Assembly: GCF_035610345.1 (NCBI RefSeq)
Contig: NZ_CP141212.1
Span: 1,245,976 to 1,309,975 of the forward strand
Source: Sinorhizobium meliloti
Lineage (GTDB): Bacteria > Pseudomonadota > Alphaproteobacteria > Rhizobiales > Rhizobiaceae
Direction: 5' to 3'
DNA: 64,000 nt
Shown: positions 1 to 7,977 of the stretch, piece by piece
Layout: every line of letters starts with the position of its first letter
How positions within the stretch are numbered: position 1 is the first letter of the stretch
Notes under the pieces: model-generated
Database searches by the model: none
The model's input: the letters and a program-made list of their open reading frames with translations, nothing else
What the model was told of the DNA's origin: nothing
Program-made: the position numbers and the translations under genes

Positions 1-127
1 TGATTCGTTTCCACTGCATCTTGAGCCCGCTATAGGTGATCGGATACCGGTTGCCCTTCTTCCTCCCCATCTCCTTCGAGACGACGCTCGGTTGCGGCGT
101 TGATCGAGCTGTGCCAGCGTGTGCTCA
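1..127 (-). pseudogene. possible tyrosine-recombinase (integrase) scrap
   Basis: A reading frame on the minus strand, open from an in-frame stop near 125 to the window edge, reads ...KEMGRKKGNRYPITY and then SGLKMQWKR. This basic segment resembles the stretch before the catalytic HxLR box in phage-type integrases. No start and no catalytic residues lie inside the window, so it may be the end of a real gene to the left or a relic. The assignment rests on a short resemblance only. Confidence 0.25.
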
Positions 128-1190
128 AAGTTGCCCGGAAGTGGCAGCATCCTCGGGGCGAGGGAGGAGATGAGGACGCTGCCGCTCCGTCCGGAGACGG
201 GCTTTAACGGTCGGCCGCATAGATGGTTCCGACTGGCGCTTTGTGTTTTTGCTTCGGGGAGAGTAAGTCCGCTTGCTCTCACTCTGTCATCGATGTGACA
301 ACCACCTTCTGCCGAGATACTCCAAGGCCTTCAGGCGACTGTGATCGGCTCCGCGGGTCACTCCAACTGACTTCCGCCGCTGCGCCATCGTTTTCTTTGG
401 AGTGTCAGAATCCTTGTTCTCGTCGCGTGAGGCACTTTGCTCCGGCAACGCGTAGTCGTCTCTGTCTTGCATCAATCAATTCCTAATGCGCTGGGGAGTG
501 GGAGCCTCAGAGCTGCGGAGAAGGGACAATCTTTACAGCTCTGAGGTCATCACTCACCCAAGCGGCTGGGGGCCGCTCGACGGTGACAACTCCAATTCGG
601 TCTGAAAGGTTTCGCTCGGCCGCCTGGCTAAGACCTTTGCCATCGATAAACCCGACCAAGGTCCGATATGCCGTCGGCGGGAAGCGCTGGCAGGGCTATC
701 GGAACATCGCCCTCGGGCGATGGGGCGAGTGCCATTCCCGGCCTTGAAAAGCGTGAGCCCCGGCGCTGGCAAAACAGGCGCTTTCCCTTGATTCCTGTTC
801 CGCTGAGAGTACAATATGTCCAAGCGACGTTCGAAGCGGTTCCCTTGAATGGAACAGGGCAAATGCGCCCCAGCTAGAAGATGACACGTCGCGACCGGAG
901 CTGCAGCAAGTCCCCCGCTGCAGCTCTATTTGTGTCAGGCCATCTTTCGGTTTGGAGGAGCGGGTTGCCGCCGTCGCCTCGATCGTCGTCCGGCCACCAA
1001 CCCTGCCGATCGTCACCGAGTGCCTCTTTCGCCCGCTGATCGCCGAGCCGTGTCAACAGCCGTTGCAGCAGCTGGTGCTCGGTGATGCCGCTTACGTGGC
1101 TGGTACTCGGCGATTGGACGACCCATGCAGATCTGGGGCCTTCGAACGCTGTAGCAGGTGACGAGAGCCACCGTGGCGTTCATCTTTGAG
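128..1190. other. stretch without a supported gene
   Basis: Several open frames of 60-106 codons cross this stretch on both strands. They overlap each other, lack good ribosome-binding sites and show no recognisable domain. The composition looks like decayed DNA, consistent with the integrase-like scrap at the left edge. I see no RNA gene here. Confidence 0.5.
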
Positions 1191-1207
1191 TGCTGGAGGG
1201 CTGCACA

Positions 1208-1486
1208 TTATTTGCCGGGTTTGGCTTTCCCTTTTGCGTTGTTTCCGCCCTTGCCGCCCTTTATGCCATTGGCGCCCTTACCGCCCTTTGCACTATTCCC
1301 GCCTCTGCCGCCCTTTCCCAGGTTCGAGCTGCCGCTGCCGGATGCAGCGATGGCATCCGAGGTGAGGCTGGCAGAAAGCAACATGGTCACAGCAGGTGGC
1401 GTGACTGCCGCGAATCGGCCGCAAGCTTTTAGAAACTCGCGTCTGTCTTCGTCGCTCTGAGGCAGTTCGGCCCGAGTTTTCTCCAT
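1208..1486 (-). CDS. small Tat-exported Gly/Lys-rich repeat protein
   Basis: A 92-residue protein of unknown function. Residues 15-21 read DRREFLK, a good match to the twin-arginine (Tat) signal motif, followed by a hydrophobic stretch (VTPPAVTMLLSASL) and a likely AxA cleavage site (AIAAS) near residue 47. The remaining 45 residues are almost entirely Gly, Lys, Asn and Ala in repeats of the type KGGKGxN. A strong AGGAGGG ribosome-binding site lies about 8 bases before the ATG, which supports a real gene. A Tat signal on a tail with no cofactor-binding residues is odd; the cationic, flexible tail suggests contact with cell-wall or capsular polyanions, but that is speculation. Confidence 0.7.
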   Translation of the reverse strand: MEKTRAELPQSDEDRREFLKACGRFAAVTPPAVTMLLSASLTSDAIAASGSGSSNLGKGGRGGNSAKGGKGANGIKGGKGGNNAKGKAKPGK

Positions 1487-1679
1487 CTCTGTGCCCTCCT
1501 GTTGGCGAGGGCTATTTTAAAGACATCTCTAATGTGTTGCGATATAGCGATCAATATAGGCTCGCCGCGTTTGAGAATTCATCGAAATCTGCTCCCGCGT
1601 CGGCAACGGCTGATTTGGCCCCGATCCATTTTTCATTGTCGAGCATGCACCGCAGCTGCTCCGGTGCGTCGTAGGACGC

Positions 1680-1889
1680 CTAAGTGCTCCTGTTCGCCAC
1701 TGAAAGCTCGCATCGCCATGTTTTGACACTAAGAGCTGGATGCTGTCCCGACCAGTGGCTGACATACATTACGGAGCGGAACATGCACTGCATCAACGTT
1801 TCCTGGATCTCCAGGTGCAGGCGCTCCTCACGGCATTTTTCGGGCGCCGAGATAAGGCACACCGTTAGTACCAGTGTTACCGGTCCCAT
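1680..1889 (-). CDS. small secreted cysteine-containing protein
   Basis: A 69-residue protein beginning MGPVTLVLTVCLISA, a short hydrophobic export signal, followed by PEKCREERLHLE, PMQCM-like TLMQCMF, and a closing KTWRCE. The pattern of single cysteines and a C-terminal W-R-C motif resembles a small conserved hypothetical protein common in rhizobia; that is from memory, and no function is known to me. The ATG at 1889 is preferred over one four codons upstream because GGGGGC sits five bases before it. It stands alone between poorly coding DNA and the polysaccharide cluster. Confidence 0.5.
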   Translation of the reverse strand: MGPVTLVLTVCLISAPEKCREERLHLEIQETLMQCMFRSVMYVSHWSGQHPALSVKTWRCELSVANRST

Positions 1890-1985
1890 GATTGCCCCCA
1901 TACAATATAAATAGAATTATAAATGCCTAATAAAGTGTAATGGAATGTACTGAACGTCTGTGGCCAAATCTGGGCTGATTCGATC

Positions 1986-3161
1986 CTATGGCTGCTGTCG
2001 GCGTCGCTGCGCTGCCATTCGCCGGTAAACCTCTTCCGTCTCGTCGAGCATGCGTTTCAGTGTAAAACGGTCCCGGCGTGCCGAAGCCGCGCTGGCAAGG
2101 CGTCGAAACATATCCGGGTCGGCCGCCGCTATCATCGCTTTTGCAAGCGGTGAGGCGTCCTCGCTGTTCGGAACGACGTAGCCGTTCTCTCCGTGATCGA
2201 CGGCCGTTCTGGCTCCGCCGACGTCGGAAATGATGATCGGCCGGCCGGCGGCGGCGGCTTCGAGCATCACATAGGACATTGCCTCGTAGCGGCTCGGCAT
2301 GACGAGGAGATCGAATGCCGGCACCGCCTGAGGGCCCGTAAAGGCCGAGGTCAGATGGATGCGGTTCTGCAAACCGCTTGCGGCGATCGCGGCGCGGACC
2401 TCTTCCTCCAATTCTCCCGATCCGACCAGCACAAGGTGACCGTTCCTGATCGCCGTCGCGGCCTTGCCGAAGGCGTTGATGAGACGCTCGGGGGCCTTTT
2501 GCGCCGAGAGCCGGCCGATGAAGCCGAAAACGAAGGCGTCAGGTGGAATGCCGAAGCTGGCGCGCACCGTCTGCGCCATGCCGGTCGAGGGGGTCTCGAC
2601 GCCGTTGACGATGACGGACATGCCCTGTCTCGAAATGCCGATCGACAGCGCATGAGCGAGTTCGTCACCGGAGACGGTGACGAGATGATCGGTGAAGAAA
2701 CGGGCGAGAAGCGCCTCTATGCCCCCGTATATCATCCGGCCGCTGCGGCCGAGCGTCGGATCCATCGTCCTGAAGGCATGCGGCGTGTAGACGCGCGGTA
2801 CGTGCCTTCCCGGCAGGCGCAGGCGCGTCAGGGCTCCGGCCTTGGAACTGTGCCCGTGAACGACGTCGAACGGCCCGGCAGTGCGGATGATGCGATTTAT
2901 GGCGCGAAAGCAGGACCAGTCGGAGGGGGCGGGCGCCCGGCACATGCCGACGGCGTGAATGGCGGGAAGGCCGAGTGCCTGGAGTTCGCGCACGAAACCG
3001 TCTTCGGCCCGAACAGGAGAATAGATCGCTTCGACATGATGACCGCGCGCATGCATGCCGCGGCAGAGATCGAGAAAGTGGCGCCCGGACCCGCCGCCGC
3101 TGGGTTCCAGTACCTCGAGCAGGCGCAGAGGGGCGTCGAGCGGCTCGCTACCCGTGGTCAT
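1986..3161 (-). CDS. GT4-family glycosyltransferase
   Basis: A 391-residue retaining glycosyltransferase of the GT-B fold, expected to add a sugar to a lipid-linked polysaccharide repeat unit at the cytoplasmic face of the inner membrane. The N-terminal domain has the glycine-rich loop EPSGGGSGRHF and VVHGHSSKAG. The C-terminal Glycos_transf_1 domain has FIGRLSAQKAPERLI, and the donor-binding E-x7-E region appears as PSRYEAMSYVMLEAAAAGRP. It is the last gene of a minus-strand operon; its start overlaps the stop of the polymerase gene by four bases, so the two are probably translationally coupled. The donor and acceptor sugars cannot be read from the sequence. Confidence 0.9.
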   Translation of the reverse strand: MTTGSEPLDAPLRLLEVLEPSGGGSGRHFLDLCRGMHARGHHVEAIYSPVRAEDGFVRELQALGLPAIHAVGMCRAPAPSDWSCFRAINRIIRTAGPFDVVHGHSSKAGALTRLRLPGRHVPRVYTPHAFRTMDPTLGRSGRMIYGGIEALLARFFTDHLVTVSGDELAHALSIGISRQGMSVIVNGVETPSTGMAQTVRASFGIPPDAFVFGFIGRLSAQKAPERLINAFGKAATAIRNGHLVLVGSGELEEEVRAAIAASGLQNRIHLTSAFTGPQAVPAFDLLVMPSRYEAMSYVMLEAAAAGRPIIISDVGGARTAVDHGENGYVVPNSEDASPLAKAMIAAADPDMFRRLASAASARRDRFTLKRMLDETEEVYRRMAAQRRRQQP

Positions 3162-4402
3162 GCGGTCGTTCCGGAACGGATCTGCCTTCTATGGCGATAT
3201 TCGAGCGCGGCGCACCCCCAGAGGATGCCGAGAAGCAGGTAGAAATGGCGCCAGTGGTCGGTGTCGATCACGTTGCCGATGCCGACATGGCCGATAAGCG
3301 TGATCCAGGCGATCATCAGATATGGTTGCCACGGCCTCTCGAGCAGCAGAAACCGAAAGCCGAGCGACAGCGTCCAGAGGATGAGCGTGACATAGGCGAC
3401 GAAGCCGAGCCATCCATAGGATGTCAGGCTCTTCAGAAGCACGTTGTGCTCGTCTTCAGGAAACATGGTGCTGAACACCATGGGGCCGATGCCGAGCGGC
3501 TTTTCCATGGCCATCAGAAAGCCGATCCGGTGCCGGTCGAAACGCCCGAGATGTCCGCCGTCATAATCCTGAACGAGCTGCGTGCGGCTCGAGAAGAGAG
3601 AGGCAACCTGGTCCGACTGCAGGGCGACCACGAGTGCTGCCACCACGAACAGGGCGCCGGAGAGGGTCAGCACGAGAATCCGGAGGCGGAAGAGACCGCT
3701 GCGCTGCTTAAGCAGCATGACGAAGACGAGAGCGACGACGCAGAAGAGGTCGAGAGCCCAGGCCGCCCGCGAGAAGGAGAGGAACACGCCGAGCGTGAGC
3801 ACCAGCAGCCCGGCGATCTTCAAGGGCGCCCGGCTGATCGGCTGCGTCAGCAGGCCGTGAAGGAGGTAGAGGGTGGGGGCTACGAGAAACGGTCCGAAGA
3901 CATTCGGGTCCTGAAACGCTCCCTTTGCCCGATCGTACAGCGTGAAGTTCGCCGCACCCGGTATCGCGCCGAAATAGCCGAGGATGCCGAGGAGGGCGGT
4001 GATGACTGCGGCTGCCACCCAGGCGTTGAGGATGAGCGGCAGGCGCTGGTAGCTCTCTTCGATGATGGCCGCAAAAAACACCGCCGTGAGGCAGAGGAAG
4101 CCGGTAACGGCCATATACATCGGACCGGTCCCAAGGTCGGCCATCACCGTCAGCGACAGGATGCCGCCGATCATGAACAGGGCGAGAAGGACCGTGAGCG
4201 GAGCCGTGGCACGGGAGATCCTGAGGCCGAAAAGCGCCCAGAGGCCGATGAGCCCCGCCATGAAGATCTCGTAGGGCGCGGGCTCGGCGATGACGAACCC
4301 GGACAGGAAGACGCCGATCGTCACCAGGCAGGAGCCGACGAGCGAAATCGCGGCAAGCTGCGGGCGAAGGATAGCCGGCCGCGATGCGGTGACGGCGGTC
4401 AA
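3158..4402 (-). CDS. O-antigen polymerase/ligase-type membrane protein (Wzy-like)
   Basis: A 414-residue integral membrane protein with about ten to twelve hydrophobic helices. The large loop in the second half contains RFDRHRIGFLMAMEKPLGIG followed by EDEHNVLLKSL and YGWLGF, the arrangement of the Wzy_C / O-antigen ligase family (conserved His after an acidic residue, then G-x-x-G). It probably polymerises the lipid-linked repeat units in the periplasm. It overlaps the genes on both sides by four bases, in one operon with two glycosyltransferases and the initiating transferase. Whether it acts as polymerase or ligase is not decidable here. Confidence 0.85.
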   Translation of the reverse strand: MTAVTASRPAILRPQLAAISLVGSCLVTIGVFLSGFVIAEPAPYEIFMAGLIGLWALFGLRISRATAPLTVLLALFMIGGILSLTVMADLGTGPMYMAVTGFLCLTAVFFAAIIEESYQRLPLILNAWVAAAVITALLGILGYFGAIPGAANFTLYDRAKGAFQDPNVFGPFLVAPTLYLLHGLLTQPISRAPLKIAGLLVLTLGVFLSFSRAAWALDLFCVVALVFVMLLKQRSGLFRLRILVLTLSGALFVVAALVVALQSDQVASLFSSRTQLVQDYDGGHLGRFDRHRIGFLMAMEKPLGIGPMVFSTMFPEDEHNVLLKSLTSYGWLGFVAYVTLILWTLSLGFRFLLLERPWQPYLMIAWITLIGHVGIGNVIDTDHWRHFYLLLGILWGCAALEYRHRRQIRSGTTA

Positions 4403-5961
4403 TAGGCGTTTTCCGTATTCAGCAGCCGAAACGGCGTGAGGATGAGAATCTTCAGGTCGAGCAGCAGCGACCAGTTCTCGATATAGTAGAGGTCGAATGC
4501 CGTTCGGAACCGGATCTTTTCGTCGTTGTCGATCTCACCGCGCCAGCCGTTGATCTGTGCCCAGCCGGTCACTCCCGGCTTGACGCGGTGGCGGGCAAAA
4601 TAGCCTTCGACGACATCGGAATAGGTTCGGTCCTTCGTCTGCGCGAGCACGGCGTGGGGACGTGGCCCGACGAGCGAGAGCTCGCCTTTCAGCACATTGA
4701 AGAACTGGGGCAATTCGTCGATCGAAGATTTGCGCAGGAAGCGTCCGACGGGGGTTACGCGAGGATCGTTCTTGGTTACGGCGTTGCGCGCGGTCGGGTC
4801 GCTCATATGCGTGTACATCGAGCGGAACTTGTAGACCTCTATGGTCTCGTTGTTGAAGCCGTGGCGGTGCTGCTTGAAGATGATCGGACCGGGCGAGGTG
4901 ACCTTCACCGCGACGGCGGCAGCGAGCATGACGGGCCAGAGCAAAGCGAGCGCCACGAGACTGAAAAAGATATCGAAGCAGCGCTTGGCGACGGAATCCC
5001 AGTCGGCGATCGGCTTGTCGAAGATGTCGAGCATCGGGACCTGCCCGACATGCGAATAGCTGCGTGGGCGGAAACGGAGATTGTTGGCGTGCGCCGCGAG
5101 CCGGATGTCGACCGGAAGCACCCACAGCTTTCTGAGGAGTGCGAGGATGCGCTTTTCCGCAGTCAGCGGCAGCGAGATGATCAGCATGTCGATGCGGGCG
5201 AGACGGGCGAATTCGACCAGTTCGTCCACCGTCCCGAGTTTCGGATAGCCGGCAATCACATTCGGGGACCGGCGCTCGTCTCGATCGTCGAAGATCCCGC
5301 AGATGCGGATATCGTTGTCCGGTTGATGCTCGATCTCCCGGATCAGGTCCTTCGCGGGCTGCCCGCCACCGACGATGACGGCTCGCCGTTCCATGGTGCC
5401 GTTTCTCGACCAGTGACGGATCGAATAGGCGATGAATGCGCGCTCCGCGACGAGGAAAAACCCGCCGGCGAGGAACCATGCGCCGATCCAGAACCGCGAA
5501 TAGAGGTGGCCCGATTTGAGAAAGAAAAGGCCAAGCGCAATCACGCCGAACGCAGCCGTCCAGGCACCGAGGACGCGCGGCGTCATCCTTAGCCAGGCGC
5601 GCAGTGCCGGCACCTGGTAGGCGTCGGCGACCTGCATGGCGGCAACGGCGAGCGCCGGCCCCCCGGCGAGGATGAGGAGATAGACCGGCAGTTGCTCCAG
5701 CGCCGGCGCGACATATTGTGCATTGATGCCGTAGCCGATGGCAAAAAGTGCGCAGAAGTCGAGAAGCCGGATAAGTCCGATGATCATCGCCGGTGTGTAG
5801 GTGTCTGCACGGAACTGAAGGGCGATCTGCTTCGCCAGCGGGTTGAGCCCCGCATTTCCTCCTGCCCCGTTCTTTTGTTCGGTGGTGGTCTTGCGGATCT
5901 CCGAGACCTTCTTGCGAAACGCTTCGGGGTTGAAGCTCTCTGGCCTGTCAAACTGGTTCAT
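4399..5961 (-). CDS. polyprenyl-phosphate sugar-1-phosphate transferase (WcaJ/ExoY type)
   Basis: A 520-residue initiating transferase that loads the first sugar phosphate onto undecaprenyl phosphate. The N-terminal half has about four membrane helices followed by a nucleotide-binding-like domain (VIVGGGQPAKDLIREI). The C-terminal bacterial sugar transferase domain has KRCFDIFFSL, SPGPIIFKQHRHG, YKFRSMYTH, the catalytic-type DELPQFFNVLKGELSLVGPR and KPGVTGWAQINGWRGE. The ATG at 5961 is chosen over a start 30 codons upstream: GGAAAG precedes it and the extra residues look non-native. Full-length architecture points to a glucose-1-phosphate-type enzyme, although the sugar is inferred. Confidence 0.9.
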   Translation of the reverse strand: MNQFDRPESFNPEAFRKKVSEIRKTTTEQKNGAGGNAGLNPLAKQIALQFRADTYTPAMIIGLIRLLDFCALFAIGYGINAQYVAPALEQLPVYLLILAGGPALAVAAMQVADAYQVPALRAWLRMTPRVLGAWTAAFGVIALGLFFLKSGHLYSRFWIGAWFLAGGFFLVAERAFIAYSIRHWSRNGTMERRAVIVGGGQPAKDLIREIEHQPDNDIRICGIFDDRDERRSPNVIAGYPKLGTVDELVEFARLARIDMLIISLPLTAEKRILALLRKLWVLPVDIRLAAHANNLRFRPRSYSHVGQVPMLDIFDKPIADWDSVAKRCFDIFFSLVALALLWPVMLAAAVAVKVTSPGPIIFKQHRHGFNNETIEVYKFRSMYTHMSDPTARNAVTKNDPRVTPVGRFLRKSSIDELPQFFNVLKGELSLVGPRPHAVLAQTKDRTYSDVVEGYFARHRVKPGVTGWAQINGWRGEIDNDEKIRFRTAFDLYYIENWSLLLDLKILILTPFRLLNTENAY

Positions 5962-6019
5962 GGTCGCTTTCCGGCGCTGAAGTCCTTCGCCCGGATAGCA
6001 GAAAGCCACTAAGAAACGC

Positions 6020-7189
6020 TTACGTTGTACGCAGCCGCCCCTGCGGCACAAGCGATTCCTCGGTGAGGTCTCGATAAAGCTGCATCACGTGTCTGGTCAT
6101 CACCGATGCGGCGAAGCGGGATTTGAACCGGTCCGCGTCGGGCATCGTCCGGGCAGCCCAGCCGGCGTCCAGGATGGCGTCTGCCATGAGACGGGCAAGC
6201 GCCCCCGCATCGCCGGGTTGGACGAGCGCCTCGCTATCGGACCCGAGAACCTCCGGGATGCCGCCGACGCGGGTCGCGATTACGGGCTTTCCGGCGGCGA
6301 GCGCTTCCAGCAGGATATAGGGCATGGATTCTGCGCGGGAGGGAATGACGACCTTGCGGGCCAGAGCGAAAGCCTCGCGCGCCCTCATTGCCGGCAGCAG
6401 CCGGATGCGATCGGCGAGACCCATGCGCAGGGTCATTTCTTCGTATTGCCGCTGCTGCGGGCCATCTCCGACCATCAAGGCGGAAAGCCTGCGGCCGGCG
6501 ATCTCTTCGGCTGCGGCAAATCCCTCGATAAAAAGATCGGGACCCTTCAGGTCCCGCATCATGCCGATATAGAGGAAATCGACAGCGCCCGGTCCTGTCT
6601 CGACCGGTTCGAATTCCGCATCGTCGATGCCGTTATAGATCAGCTCGCTGCGCGCCAGTGGAGGGCCGACCCTGGCGCCGTAGGTGCGGCGTTCGTATTC
6701 GCAGACGAAGACGAGGGCGTCGGTCAGGCGTTCCTGCAGGCGCTCGACGCGCAGAATGAGCGAACCAGCCAGGGACCGGCGCTCGAAGTGAAGGCTGCCC
6801 CCATGGGGCGAATAGAGGCGGGCTACGCGATACTTGTTGACCCGCAGGGCTGAACCGACGATGCGCGCCAGCACGCCGCCCTTGGCGCCGTGGCCGTGCA
6901 ATACATCCGGTTGCAAACTTCTGATTTCCTTGTAGCCGCGCCAAAGCGCCGCGGCGTCCGATGCCCCGATCGAACGATGGATTGGAACACGGATGATGCC
7001 GAGCGCCAGATGCGGGCGAACCTCTTCGAAGAGCGCGTCCTCGTGGGCCCCGCCGGTGGTGCTGTCGCAAAGGATTCCGACCTGATGTCCGGCGTCCGCA
7101 TGCGCTTCGGCAAGGTCGCGCACGTGCCGGAATATGCCGCCGACCGGGGATCTGAAGCAATGCAGAATGCGCAAGGGGCGTTCGCTCAT
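6020..7189 (-). CDS. GT4-family glycosyltransferase
   Basis: A 389-residue GT-B glycosyltransferase starting MSERPLRILHCFRSPVGGIF. Visible are the N-terminal glycine loop, DVLHGHGAKGGVLAR, the donor-domain entry FLYIGMMRDLKGPDLFIEGF, and the E-x7-E region in PSRAESMPYILLEALAAGKP followed by RVGGIPEVL. It is a paralogue of the transferase at 1986-3161, sharing the HGH(G/S)xKxG motif, so the two probably act in succession on one repeat unit. The frame stays open far upstream, but the ATG at 7189 lies six bases before the next gene's stop and gives the normal family length. Confidence 0.9.
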   Translation of the reverse strand: MSERPLRILHCFRSPVGGIFRHVRDLAEAHADAGHQVGILCDSTTGGAHEDALFEEVRPHLALGIIRVPIHRSIGASDAAALWRGYKEIRSLQPDVLHGHGAKGGVLARIVGSALRVNKYRVARLYSPHGGSLHFERRSLAGSLILRVERLQERLTDALVFVCEYERRTYGARVGPPLARSELIYNGIDDAEFEPVETGPGAVDFLYIGMMRDLKGPDLFIEGFAAAEEIAGRRLSALMVGDGPQQRQYEEMTLRMGLADRIRLLPAMRAREAFALARKVVIPSRAESMPYILLEALAAGKPVIATRVGGIPEVLGSDSEALVQPGDAGALARLMADAILDAGWAARTMPDADRFKSRFAASVMTRHVMQLYRDLTEESLVPQGRLRTT

Positions 7190-7194
7190 GGCGA

Positions 7195-7770
7195 TCAGAA
7201 CAGTCGTTCGCGTATATAGACGGTGTCGCCGGCGAGAACCGGGTCGGTTACCGGAACGCGTCCGGTGATGATGCGGCCGTTGATCTTGCGGGTGATGTCG
7301 GCGGTCGCCTGGTTGGCGCGTGGCGTGAAGCCGCCTGCGACGGCGATCGCATTCTGTACCGTCATCCCCGGAACGTAGGCGTATTGGCCGGCCTGTCCCA
7401 CTTCGCCCATGATGAACACGGAGCGGTAGCGGTCGACCTCGATCGTGACGTCCGGATCCTTGAGGAAACCCTGGCGGAGCTTCGCCGCGATCATCCCCTC
7501 CAGTTCCGGAAGCGTATGCCCGCGCGACGGAACGGCCCCGATCAGCGGGAAGGCGACATAGCCGGCCTGATCGACCGTATAGCTGCCGCTGAGGCTTGCC
7601 TGTTCGAAGACGTTGATGCGCAGGCGATCGCCGCTGTCCAGCCGATAGGGCTGCACTGTGGCCTGGCTGAAGCCCTTGGGGGCGGGCTGGTAGTTCGTAC
7701 AACCGCCGACGAGCGCCGACAGGATCGCCACGGCGAAGACGCTTGTTCTCTTGTTGGCTGCGGTCGACAT
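7195..7770 (-). CDS. polysaccharide export lipoprotein (OPX/Wza-like)
   Basis: A 191-residue outer-membrane polysaccharide export protein. The signal peptide ends in a lipobox, SALVGGC, so the mature protein is a lipoprotein. It is followed by the Poly_export domain (YRLDSGDRLRINVFEQ, SGSYTVDQAGYVAFPLIGAV) and one SLBB-like segment (VFIMGEVGQAGQYAYVPGMTV). It lacks the long C-terminal barrel helix of E. coli Wza, as is common for short OPX proteins that need a separate outer-membrane partner. It heads the minus-strand operon and is divergent from the Wzz-like gene, its expected partner in the trans-envelope export channel. ATG 7770 is preferred to an upstream GTG. Confidence 0.88.
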   Translation of the reverse strand: MSTAANKRTSVFAVAILSALVGGCTNYQPAPKGFSQATVQPYRLDSGDRLRINVFEQASLSGSYTVDQAGYVAFPLIGAVPSRGHTLPELEGMIAAKLRQGFLKDPDVTIEVDRYRSVFIMGEVGQAGQYAYVPGMTVQNAIAVAGGFTPRANQATADITRKINGRIITGRVPVTDPVLAGDTVYIRERLF

Positions 7771-7914
7771 GCGGTCAGGGGCTCCGGAAACGATCACCGT
7801 TGGCCGATGTTATCGATCCGTTAGGGTTAATGGCCGGTAAATCCGCCACGAGAATTTCCCGCATCGAATGCCCTTCCCGTCATGGCGCATGCCACCCTCT
7901 GGTTGAGCGGAAAT

Positions 7915-7928
7915 TAACCCTTGGGTTA
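7915..7928. promoter_or_regulatory. 14-bp palindrome in the divergent polysaccharide promoter region
   Basis: TAACCC-TT-GGGTTA is a perfect inverted repeat 50 bases before the start of the Wzz-like gene, in the 207-base gap (7771-7977) that must hold the promoters of both polysaccharide transcription units. A further GGGTTAA half-site lies near 7824-7831. This layout fits an operator for a shared regulator. The regulator is unknown to me; the TTAA content only loosely recalls a CtrA box. Confidence 0.35.
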
Positions 7929-7977
7929 CCATGTTCGTTTACCTTCCCGCCAAACGAGAAAGCTTTGGAGTGCAGGC

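Noticed and set aside
1529-1765. 78-codon minus-strand frame left of the polysaccharide cluster
   Set aside because: No signal peptide, domain or ribosome-binding site, and it overlaps the better-supported small gene at 1680-1889.
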